Below, piece by piece: positions 1 through 7,678 of a DNA stretch of 42,450 nt (the first letter of the stretch is position 1; every line of letters starts with the position of its first letter). The stretch is from contig MNYS01000010.1 of the NCBI GenBank assembly GCA_001873215.1, positions 1 to 42,450 on the forward strand, in the 5' to 3' direction. The translations under genes and the position numbers were made by a program. The notes below the pieces were generated by a model. It was not told the origin of the DNA, did no database searches, and was given only the letters and a program-made list of their open reading frames with translations. Source of the DNA: Candidatus Levybacteria bacterium CG2_30_37_29. Lineage in GTDB: Bacteria; Patescibacteriota; Microgenomatia; Levybacterales; GWA1-39-11.

Positions 1-249
1 AATTTCAAAGTTTTTGGAAACAATGCCCTTGTCGTAGTCTATTGTCCCCCAATCATATGTGTTTGAGTCAACCGAAACTGAAACTTGTGAATCAGCCGTC
101 ACTTGTGGGGTAGCACCCATTCTAGTACCAAAGAAAACAGCAATCCCTAGTATCAAGACCGTCATAACAACAATCCCAATAATGAACTTGTCTGGACCTC
201 CACCTTTAATATTTTTGTTGTTTGATGGACTGCAACAATCGTGATTCAT
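1..249 (-). CDS. DUF1573-type membrane-anchored protein, partial (C-terminus beyond window edge)
   Basis: Not in ORF track because it runs off the edge. Reverse complement from ATG at 249 reads MNHDCCSPSNNKNIKGGGPDKFIIGIVVMTVLILGIAVFFGTRMGATPQVTADSQVSVSVDSNTYDWGTIDYDKGIVSKNFEI: one TM helix, then the DUF1573 start (DWGTIDYDKGIVSKNFEI). SD-like AGGAGA upstream. Confidence 0.75.
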   Translation of the reverse strand, partial: MNHDCCSPSNNKNIKGGGPDKFIIGIVVMTVLILGIAVFFGTRMGATPQVTADSQVSVSVDSNTYDWGTIDYDKGIVSKNFEI

Positions 250-251
250 AA

Positions 252-1046
252 TTATTTCTCCTGACTTAGGGTTATTGTTAATTTGGTTTCAAAATCAACC
301 GGATCATTAGAGTGTATGGATACTTCTCTGGTAACCGCGCCTGTCAGGTCTGGGTGAACAGTAGGATCGTAGTAAACCTTGACTTGTGCTTCACCACCCG
401 GTGCTATTGCCACTTTCCAGTTTGGATCAGGCGATTCATGTCCATGACCAGCCATATAGAATCTGGGGCCTTCTTTGCCCTGATAGACCAGACTTGCCGA
501 TGTGCAGCCGCAGGAGGAAGATAGTTTATCGACAATCAAATCGCTTTTACCCTCGTTTTTAATCACAAATTTAGTTGTAACAATGCCTTTCTTCAAGCTT
601 ACCGTTCCCAGATCTCTCTTTACTTCCGGTGTCGTGACTTTAGGTGCATCCTTGGGTGCGTTTGCCAGTAGCTTTTCCCGTAGGGCACTGCGTTCTGACT
701 CGTCAGCAAGTCGTTCCAGCCCAAACTCTTGAGCAGTTGCCAGAATGACATCGTCCTTATTAGCACCGGTACTGACTTTCTGGTCGATATAGTCAATCAT
801 CTGAGTCATGGATCCGCAGCAGGGTTTTTCCTTGTTTAGAGGCTGACCACAACAGGGGCAGGTAAACATAGGATAGATTTCTTTTGCTTCAACTGCAGCT
901 ACCGTAATGGAAACTTCCACTCCGTGCTTCATGCCGAATTCCTGGACAGATGAACTAAGCGGGCTGATAAAGAGAATGACTATACCGAGCAGTGTAGCCA
1001 ATTGCCAGAAAAGTTTTCTTGGTGAGAGGTTTAGTTCCTTTTTCAT
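252..1046 (-). CDS. Membrane-anchored protein with CcmH-like CPCCG/CCG Cys-rich domain plus DUF1573 domain
   Basis: 264 aa; N-terminal TM; FTCPCCGQPLNKEKPCCGSM...IDYIDQKVSTGANKDDVILATAQEFG resembles the CcmH/NrfF arrangement; C-terminal DLGTVSLKKGIVTTKFVIKNEGKSDLIVDKLSSSCGCTSA is DUF1573-like. Confidence 0.75.
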   Translation of the reverse strand: MKKELNLSPRKLFWQLATLLGIVILFISPLSSSVQEFGMKHGVEVSITVAAVEAKEIYPMFTCPCCGQPLNKEKPCCGSMTQMIDYIDQKVSTGANKDDVILATAQEFGLERLADESERSALREKLLANAPKDAPKVTTPEVKRDLGTVSLKKGIVTTKFVIKNEGKSDLIVDKLSSSCGCTSASLVYQGKEGPRFYMAGHGHESPDPNWKVAIAPGGEAQVKVYYDPTVHPDLTGAVTREVSIHSNDPVDFETKLTITLSQEK

Positions 1047-1052
1047 AGTGGG

Positions 1053-2054
1053 TTAAACCCCACAGCCACCACCACCCTGTTGAGGTTTGGGAAGGCTCTG
1101 AGTTTTCTGACGGGTTTGCTGATAGCCCTGCGCACTGGAGTATTCGACACCCAAGACCGTCTTGGCATCCACTTGGTTCCAGTTCTTGCCCTGTTCCTTA
1201 AAGTAGGTGGCCAGATCGATATATGTTTGCGGGAACCAGAAGGAGTTAATTTTAAGGGCTACATCGTACATCTTCTGCTCGCTGGCTCCGTTTTTGGCCA
1301 TCAGTTCCAACAATCCCAGCATAGCCATACCGTGGTTGCAATCCGGGAAGTGAGTCGAGTTTCCACAGCAAGGCCGGTAAATCCCGCGAGATACTTTATC
1401 GACCAATGCCTGCTGCTCGGTAGTTAATGTTACATAGGCATGTTTGCTGTAATGGTCAATACCCGCGCCTTTGGCCAAAGACCAGCCGCCGGTTGACGCA
1501 AAGTTGCCTGCACCACCATATTGTTTGTCAGCCATTTCACCGTTTTCCAGAATATCGTTCTTGTTAGCCAGACCGAATGCCCACAAAAGATCCAGTAAAT
1601 AACGACTATTCTGCTGGTTCATAACAATAGGTTGATTACTGTTGCCCGACAACATCTGTTCTTCGGTATTGGTTAAACCTCCTTCAAATAGGGCTCTGAA
1701 TTTTGCTTCATCAATGACTCCATCTGCGGTCATTTTTTTTCCTAAATCTCCCCAAGTAATAGGGAGAGCAACTCCAGCATCGGGAAGGACAGCCTTTGTA
1801 AGTGTCGCAGTATCAATGCTTCCCTGTTCAATGGGGGCTTGGGCAGTCGTAGCTTGTTGCTTATTTAGTAACGGATTTTTGAGAAATGAAAGTTTTGGAG
1901 TAATAGATATTTCAAAAACCTGCGTCAGAAGAATAATGGCGAAGAGAAATAAAGCCGTTCCTTTCCAAAAACTTGTTTTTTCGCTCAGATGTGACAAGTT
2001 ATTCAGGACGTTTCTTTTCTTTTTACTTATTGCTGGTTTTGTTTTATCTATCAT
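1053..2054 (-). CDS. Membrane-anchored Cys/His-rich protein of unknown function, C-terminal GGGGCGV
   Basis: 333 aa; N-terminal TM; YRPCCGNSTHFPDCNHGMAMLGLLELM motif; AAGGAG SD upstream of the ATG. Confidence 0.7.
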   Translation of the reverse strand: MIDKTKPAISKKKRNVLNNLSHLSEKTSFWKGTALFLFAIILLTQVFEISITPKLSFLKNPLLNKQQATTAQAPIEQGSIDTATLTKAVLPDAGVALPITWGDLGKKMTADGVIDEAKFRALFEGGLTNTEEQMLSGNSNQPIVMNQQNSRYLLDLLWAFGLANKNDILENGEMADKQYGGAGNFASTGGWSLAKGAGIDHYSKHAYVTLTTEQQALVDKVSRGIYRPCCGNSTHFPDCNHGMAMLGLLELMAKNGASEQKMYDVALKINSFWFPQTYIDLATYFKEQGKNWNQVDAKTVLGVEYSSAQGYQQTRQKTQSLPKPQQGGGGCGV

Positions 2055-2100
2055 GCTTGCTCCTTAATTAGTAAGCCTATGCATGAAGATTACCAATACC

Positions 2101-2119
2101 AAGATGAAGCGAAGATGAA
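2101..2119 (-). promoter_or_regulatory. Tandem direct repeat AAGATGAAgcgAAGATGAA (11-bp period), candidate OmpR/PhoB-type regulator site
   Basis: Direct repeat read at 2101-2108 and 2112-2119, between the HK stop and the Cys-rich protein start. The 11-bp period matches tandem half-sites used by OmpR/PhoB-family regulators. Confidence 0.4.
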
Positions 2120-2121
2120 AT

Positions 2122-3513
2122 TTAGGAAAAGGTGATGGTGACGGTTGTGCCTTTGTTTAGAACGGAAGAGATCACTATCTTACCATCCAAATTCTCTACA
2201 ACTGCTTTTGATATGGCTAGACCTAACCCAGAACCCTTATTTTCGGCATTTACGCCGCGGAAGAAACGCTTAAACAACTGTGGCAAATCATTTTTAGATA
2301 TACCAATACCGGTGTCTTTGACCGCGATGATGATCGAACCGTGACGTTTTTTTAGAGTTAGATTAATTGACCCCTGTGGTTTGTTGTAATAAACGGCGTT
2401 ATAAACAATATTGCTTAGTGCCCGCTGCAACAACCCCTTACTGGCTTTAAATGTAACGTCTTTTTGGATGTCGGTTGTGATTGACAAATCCTTTTCTTCA
2501 CCCAGCGTGGTGGCTAGTTCGGCTAAGTCCGTCATGATATCCGTTAGAGAAACTCTCTCCAATTTCTGAGGTTTGTCAACGATTCTTGACAAGAATAATA
2601 AGTCGCCGATAGTGTCGTTGGCTTTATCAATGGTTCTAATCATGTCTTCACGGACTTTTTGCGCAGGGACAACAGCATTCTCTGTTTGCGAACGGAGCAC
2701 GGCCAAAGGAGTCTTAAGGGTATGGGCTGCATCGGAGAAAAACTGCCTCTCGTTGGTAAAAATGTGTTCCAACTTGGAGAACATTGTGTTGAGAGCTTCC
2801 TGAATCGTTTGTAGCTCCTGGGTAGGTGAAGTTATTGTTATTCGTCTAGAAAGAGATGCTGTATCGCTAACGGCCTTGGCTTGAGTAGCAATACTTTCCA
2901 GCGGATGAAGTTGCTTCTTTAAGAGTTTGTATCCCAGAAAAGCAATCGGCAATACCAGAAAGAAAACGACACCTAGAACCATTGCTACCAGTTTATACAG
3001 TGTCCCGTATAGTACTTGAGTTGAATATCCTACTGCCACAATGCCTTTGCCGGCATTTACTTGGGCTGGCATGGCCGCAAACCGGATATTGTTTTCGGTA
3101 AAATGGGTAGGGGTTGAATCATATAAACTGCTGGAACCAAGCAGCTTTTGTAGTTGATGCTCGGTCACCAGAGCCACATCGGGACTGTTTGTTTCCAGAA
3201 TCGCTGAACCGTCAGGAGAAAGCACTACGACAGTCATACCTCTGGCGCTAACCAGATTTTTAATCAGGCTATCCCGTTCTTCGCCACGATAATTTTCTAC
3301 TACCTGTTTAGCCTCGTTTACCGCAATATGAACGTGGTGGTCGATCTGATCCTGAAGCGTCACCCAAAACAGTCCGCTAACGGATAGCAGAAGCAGTAAG
3401 ACAATTACCCCAACTGATAAAATATACCACAGGGTCAAACGCCCCCGTAACGTTCTGGTCATTTTTTGTAGAATGCTATTTTTCATACTTACCCAAGATA
3501 TAGCCCTTACCAC
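2122..3513 (-). CDS. Two-component sensor histidine kinase (HAMP, HisKA, HATPase)
   Basis: 463 aa; two TMs; FFSDAAHTLKTPLAVLRSQTE H-box; NIVYNAVYY N-box; DTGIGI and GSGLGLAISK G-boxes. Confidence 0.93.
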   Translation of the reverse strand: MVRAISWVSMKNSILQKMTRTLRGRLTLWYILSVGVIVLLLLLSVSGLFWVTLQDQIDHHVHIAVNEAKQVVENYRGEERDSLIKNLVSARGMTVVVLSPDGSAILETNSPDVALVTEHQLQKLLGSSSLYDSTPTHFTENNIRFAAMPAQVNAGKGIVAVGYSTQVLYGTLYKLVAMVLGVVFFLVLPIAFLGYKLLKKQLHPLESIATQAKAVSDTASLSRRITITSPTQELQTIQEALNTMFSKLEHIFTNERQFFSDAAHTLKTPLAVLRSQTENAVVPAQKVREDMIRTIDKANDTIGDLLFLSRIVDKPQKLERVSLTDIMTDLAELATTLGEEKDLSITTDIQKDVTFKASKGLLQRALSNIVYNAVYYNKPQGSINLTLKKRHGSIIIAVKDTGIGISKNDLPQLFKRFFRGVNAENKGSGLGLAISKAVVENLDGKIVISSVLNKGTTVTITFS

Positions 3514-4153
3514 GGATAGTTTTAATAAGACTAACCTTCGAATGTTTCTCTAACTTTCTTCTCAAGTTACGAATATATACATCAATGACATTTGAAAACG
3601 TTTCAAAATCGCTACCCCAAATATGCTCCATGAGCATGGTTCTGGTAATAATTTGGCCGTTATGTTGGGCTAGATACTCCAATACCGCAAACTCTTTTGC
3701 TGTCAAATCTAAGGTGTGGTTTCCTACTTTGGCAAAGTGCTCTGCTGGTTTTACCTCTAAGTCACCGATATTAAGAACGGGAAGTGCACTTTGGCTATTT
3801 CTTCTGATTACTGCTCTGATACGGGCGGTTAGTTCATTCGAGTCCGCCGGTTTAGGTACATAGTCATCCGCTCCCAGATTCAATCCCTTAATGCGGTCTT
3901 CGACTTGGCCTCTGGCAGTGACGATAATCACTGGTGTCTTATTTTCTGCTTTTCTAAGACTGGCGAGCAGGTCAAAACCACTACCGTCAGGAAGGTTAAT
4001 ATCCAGTACTACACAGTCATATTCGTTTATTTCGGTTTGAGCTAACCCGTCTTCCCGGGTACTTGAAGTATCAACGGCGAATCCGTCTTTAACGAGAACC
4101 TGCTCAAGATTTTTTGCAAGCGTTTGATCGTCCTCAATAATTAATAGTTTCAT
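3476..4153 (-). CDS. OmpR-family response regulator
   Basis: 225 aa; MKLLIIEDDQTL...DCVVLDINLPDGSGF...VTARG...GADDYVPKP receiver plus winged-helix output DVYIRNLRRKLEK...TIRGKGYIL. Overlaps HK start. Confidence 0.95.
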   Translation of the reverse strand: MKLLIIEDDQTLAKNLEQVLVKDGFAVDTSSTREDGLAQTEINEYDCVVLDINLPDGSGFDLLASLRKAENKTPVIIVTARGQVEDRIKGLNLGADDYVPKPADSNELTARIRAVIRRNSQSALPVLNIGDLEVKPAEHFAKVGNHTLDLTAKEFAVLEYLAQHNGQIITRTMLMEHIWGSDFETFSNVIDVYIRNLRRKLEKHSKVSLIKTIRGKGYILGKYEK

Positions 4154-4425
4154 ATTTTGTATTTGCCTAAATATATGATTAAAGCTTTATTTTCATCATC
4201 GAGCCTATAAATTCGCCTTTTACCCGATTTATTTGAAGATGCTAGGTTATTTTTCCTTAGCACCTGCAGATGCTGACTGACGTTTGATTGGCACTTATTT
4301 AATTGACGACCTAGTTCATTGACACTTTTAGCGCTTTCGAATAACACGTCAAGGATCCCCAATCTTATCGGATGAGATAAGGTCTTGTAAAATTCTACAA
4401 ATTGATATGACAATAATCCAGACAT
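4150..4425 (-). CDS. ArsR-family HTH transcriptional regulator
   Basis: 91 aa; FYKTLSHPIRLGILDVLFESAKSVNELGRQLNKCQSNVSQHLQVLRKNNLASSNKSGKRRIYRL; overlaps RR start by 4 nt. Confidence 0.9.
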   Translation of the reverse strand: MSGLLSYQFVEFYKTLSHPIRLGILDVLFESAKSVNELGRQLNKCQSNVSQHLQVLRKNNLASSNKSGKRRIYRLDDENKALIIYLGKYKI

Positions 4426-4435
4426 ATGCGCTTTT

Positions 4436-4460
4436 TAGAATAACTTCTGAATATATTCTA
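4436..4460. promoter_or_regulatory. AT-rich inverted repeat, candidate ArsR autoregulatory operator
   Basis: TAGAATA-N11-TATTCTA with inner palindrome GAATATATTC, 11 nt upstream of the arsR-type ATG. Confidence 0.4.
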
Positions 4461-4512
4461 TATCAATAGAGGAAATAAGGCGAGGAAATCTACCTTGCCC
4501 CTAATATTTTCC

Positions 4513-4890
4513 CTAAACCTGGTATTCTACCAATAAGCACTCGAATTTTGTTTTTATTGGCAACAGGTGATGAACTCTACCCGCTTCGGGCGGTAAACTG
4601 TCCTCCAATGGCTCTACAGTGGCTACCGGCTTCTCATTTAATGGTGTTTCAGTTGCTTTTTCTTGCCTTTGGACTAATTCTGGACCAAGCAGGATATCAA
4701 CATACTGATCAAGGTCTAGCTCCTCCAGCATCATCTTTTGTAGAGCTCGTTTGCGAATCAACCAGTGTTTTATATCCTCTGGGTTGTTAGGGTCAGGTTT
4801 GTCCTGCACAATGAGTTTGTCATATAAAAGCAATATATGATTGAGGCGAGCTTGTTCATCCCCGACCGAACGAAGTGAGGGAGGGGACAA
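4513..4890 (-). CDS. Hypothetical protein (125 aa); N-terminus encoded in a palindromic cluster, start uncertain
   Basis: Open frame in same direction as arsR; TTG start proposed by ORF track; first ~13 codons lie in hairpin-forming sequence. Confidence 0.45.
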   Translation of the reverse strand: MSPPSLRSVGDEQARLNHILLLYDKLIVQDKPDPNNPEDIKHWLIRKRALQKMMLEELDLDQYVDILLGPELVQRQEKATETPLNEKPVATVEPLEDSLPPEAGRVHHLLPIKTKFECLLVEYQV

Positions 4891-4928
4891 GGTTTCCTTA
4901 TCCCCGACATTTCGACAAGCTCAATGTC
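4859..4928. repeat. Cluster of adjacent hairpins (REP-like)
   Basis: GGGGAcAAGGtttCCTTaTCCCC (4883-4905) directly abuts GACATTtcgacaagctcAATGTC (4906-4928); preceded by CCCCgaccgaacgaagtgagggaGGGG. Confidence 0.6.
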
Positions 4929-4964
4929 TTCGACTTTTATTGTTTATATTGCAAAATGGACACT

Positions 4965-5360
4965 TTAAAGTTTGGTAAGATCTTTGCTTAGGCTTTTTCC
5001 GATAAAACCAAGAAGTTCTGACACTTCTTCAGCTTGTTTTCCATCAACAGGTTTTCCATCCGAATCAAAGCACACCTCACTGTTTATTAAGTATATTCTG
5101 CGGGAAGAATTATCTTGCCCACAAAAAGCGTTTATTGAAAAACTTGTGCCGTAGCAAATATTTTCTATCCAAACTAATTGATCCACCTCGTCACTAGAAC
5201 GAATTACAATTCTACTAACAAATTTATCCTGAATATCACTGCCGTTTCCTTTAATGAATATTCCCTGATTAGATATAATGTCCAAAGCATGTAGAAAAAG
5301 ATTGTGAGTTATATTTTTTGGGGCAGATTTTATATCGGTTGATATTTTCTGTTCCGTCAT
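4965..5360 (-). CDS. Hypothetical protein (131 aa)
   Basis: Intact ORF with plausible composition; no recognised family. Confidence 0.5.
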   Translation of the reverse strand: MTEQKISTDIKSAPKNITHNLFLHALDIISNQGIFIKGNGSDIQDKFVSRIVIRSSDEVDQLVWIENICYGTSFSINAFCGQDNSSRRIYLINSEVCFDSDGKPVDGKQAEEVSELLGFIGKSLSKDLTKL

Positions 5361-5468
5361 CGTTACTTTTTAACACTTTTTAAAATATTTTTCCACCCCT
5401 CACCGTTTATAAGGTATATTATTCCAGGAACAAATACGCAGGGCATTACAGTTGTGGCCAGAAAAATA

Positions 5469-5480
5469 TTTTAGTATAAT
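5469..5480 (+). promoter_or_regulatory. tRNA-Gly promoter -10 (TTTTAGTATAAT)
   Basis: Exact 12-mer shared with the tRNA-Arg and tRNA-His upstream regions; TTGTGG 17 nt upstream as weak -35. Confidence 0.65.
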
Positions 5481-5530
5481 ATGAATGCTTGCAGGTGCGA
5501 GAACAGTTTGCGCCTGTAAGCATTGGTAAC

Positions 5531-5602
5531 GCGGGCTTAGTTCAGTGGTAGAATGCGACTTTTCCAAAGTCGAGGTCAGGGGTTCGAAACCCCTAGCCCG
5601 CT
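5531..5602 (+). tRNA. tRNA-Gly (TCC)
   Basis: GCGGGCT/AGCCCGC acceptor; anticodon arm CGACT-TTTCCAA-AGTCG; T-loop TTCGAAA. Confidence 0.96.
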
Positions 5603-5633
5603 CACAAAACCCCTTTCAATCTTCTGATTAGCG

Positions 5634-5642
5634 TGTTACAAT
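5634..5642 (+). promoter_or_regulatory. Extended -10 TGTTACAAT, 7 nt before ATG (leaderless candidate)
   Basis: Read directly upstream of ATG 5650. Confidence 0.5.
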
Positions 5643-5649
5643 CTGCTTC

Positions 5650-6345
5650 ATGACTCAACCTGAAGAACATCCGAGAAATTTAGGAACACTATACACCGAT
5701 GGTGAAACACAGGCAATTCTTCATAAAATAAAAGGAGTTGACGGAAAAGAATTTGTAGAAGAACCTTTTTCCGACGGTGCTTGTCTTATCAGTGAAAATA
5801 CAAGGTATTCCCTGCTTTCTTTGTTAAATATAATAGAAAATCCTGATGGAACAATTCATACAGTTCCTACTTCACACGGTTTAGCAGTAAAACATCCATA
5901 TAGAAAAGCAGAAGAAATGGCAAAAAATGTTTTCTCTTTATTTAAAGAAGATAAAAATGGAATAATGGTTCAGGCAAGCAGTTGGGTGCAGAGAAATTTT
6001 AATAATCAGGCTCAAGCTGATGCTTCACGGGATGCGGCAACTATAGGTATGGGGGTTGTACTTCAAGCGTTTCATATGGAAATAGGTCCGCAATTTATAG
6101 ATAGATTTAAAAAATTAGATCCTCAAGTTTTGGCAAGTGTTTTTAAAAATGGGATTTTAGCAAGCGAAAACAAGACAATCTTCGGAAGAATAAAAAGTAC
6201 TCAAATTCCTGAGTTCCAGGCTAATTTAAATGAAGTTCTATCTGCTCTGGCTCATTACATAACTTATAATAACTCAATGATGGTTGGAGCAGTTGAAATG
6301 TATAAGGTCATTGATACAATGTGGGATTTCTTAAAAAAAGATTAA
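5650..6345 (+). CDS. Hypothetical protein (231 aa)
   Basis: Long ORF with promoter-like element immediately upstream; no recognised domain. Confidence 0.75.
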   Translation: MTQPEEHPRNLGTLYTDGETQAILHKIKGVDGKEFVEEPFSDGACLISENTRYSLLSLLNIIENPDGTIHTVPTSHGLAVKHPYRKAEEMAKNVFSLFKEDKNGIMVQASSWVQRNFNNQAQADASRDAATIGMGVVLQAFHMEIGPQFIDRFKKLDPQVLASVFKNGILASENKTIFGRIKSTQIPEFQANLNEVLSALAHYITYNNSMMVGAVEMYKVIDTMWDFLKKD

Positions 6346-6370
6346 TACGACCTATTGAAACCTCTCAACA

Positions 6371-7678
6371 ATGGGGAGTATAATGATATTTCCTATGACG
6401 AATTTGTATTCTTCCTCTTCTGAACAAATTCGGCAAATTGCACAAAAACAATCACTTGATAAAGATAAGTTAGAAAAGTTTCTTGTTCCGGAAAATATTG
6501 TTGAGGCGACACTCCCTCTTTTAAAAGATGACGGCAGCACTATTTTTGTAAAGGCATTTCGAATTCAACACAACAGTAATTTGGGTCCTTACAAAGGAGG
6601 AATAAGAATTCATGCTCAGGTTTCAAAAGATGAAGTTATGGCATTATCTCTCTGGATGAGTCTTAAGTGCGCAGTTGCAAATCTCCCATTTGGAGGAGGT
6701 AAAGGCGGAATTGTTATCGATCCAAAAACACTTTCTGAAAAAGAACTTGAGCGGTTAAGCAAAGAATACGCAAAGAGTATGTTTGATGTAATCGGCGCTC
6801 ACAAAGATATTCCGGCGCCTGACGTAAACAGCAATCCTAAAATAATCCAATGGATGGTAGATGAAATTATTAAGATTGCAAAAGAGAAAAATCTTCCCAT
6901 TCCCGAAAACGAGCTTTATGCGACTTTTACAGGAAAACCCATTCAAAACCATGGGCTTACGGTTAGAGAAGAGTCAACAGGTATGGGAGGGGTAATTATT
7001 TTATTGGAGCTTTTAAAAAAGCTTGAAAAAAATCCTAAAGAATTAAGTATGGCTGTTCAAGGTTTTGGGAATGTAGGCTATCATTTTGCAAGAATTGCAC
7101 AAAAAAAGGGATTTAAAATTCTTGCAGTTTCTGACTCAAAAGGCGGAATAATTGCAAAAAACATAGACGCAGAATCACTTGATATTGACTTGGTTGCCAA
7201 TTGTAAAAAAGAAAAGGGTTATGTTGCCGGATGCTATTGTGCAGGAGGTGTATGCGATTTAACTAAAGGAAAAGTAATTACAAATGAAGAATTGCTCGGA
7301 CTTTCTGTAGATATTTTAGTACCATCTGCTTTAGAAAATGTAATTAACGAATCTAACATGAAAAATGTAAAAGCAAAAATTATTGTTGAAATGGCAAACG
7401 GGCCGGTGAGTCCTGAAGCATACGAATACTTATCAGATAAAGGAGCTATTATAATTCCGGATATTCTTGCAAACTCAGGAGGAGTTGTCGGATCATACAT
7501 TGAGTGGAAACAAAACCTTGAAAATACAACGTATTCAAATGATTCTGCCTTCAATGAATTAGATGAAAAATTAACTACAGCTTTTGAAAATGTTTGGGAA
7601 AAATCACAGAATGAAAAAATACCTCTTAGACAAGCCGCGCTTGTTGTAGGTCTTGAAAAAATTCTTGCAAAATACTAA
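6371..7678 (+). CDS. gdhA: Glu/Leu-type dehydrogenase, likely glutamate dehydrogenase
   Basis: GPYKGGIRIH, LPFGGGKGGIV, PAPDVN, GFGNVG, ANSGGV motifs. Start may be 6395 (MTNLY), since TATAAT lies at 6379-6384 inside the annotated 5' end. Confidence 0.93.
   Translation: MGSIMIFPMTNLYSSSSEQIRQIAQKQSLDKDKLEKFLVPENIVEATLPLLKDDGSTIFVKAFRIQHNSNLGPYKGGIRIHAQVSKDEVMALSLWMSLKCAVANLPFGGGKGGIVIDPKTLSEKELERLSKEYAKSMFDVIGAHKDIPAPDVNSNPKIIQWMVDEIIKIAKEKNLPIPENELYATFTGKPIQNHGLTVREESTGMGGVIILLELLKKLEKNPKELSMAVQGFGNVGYHFARIAQKKGFKILAVSDSKGGIIAKNIDAESLDIDLVANCKKEKGYVAGCYCAGGVCDLTKGKVITNEELLGLSVDILVPSALENVINESNMKNVKAKIIVEMANGPVSPEAYEYLSDKGAIIIPDILANSGGVVGSYIEWKQNLENTTYSNDSAFNELDEKLTTAFENVWEKSQNEKIPLRQAALVVGLEKILAKY

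Noticed and set aside
502-732. Plus-strand ORFs opposite the left cassette (also 312-524, 1080-1427, 1642-2067)
   Set aside because: Lie antisense to well-supported minus-strand CDSs; composition is not protein-like.
4883-4928. Hairpin pair as a rho-independent terminator
   Set aside because: No U-tract follows either hairpin on either strand close enough; the REP-like interpretation fits better.
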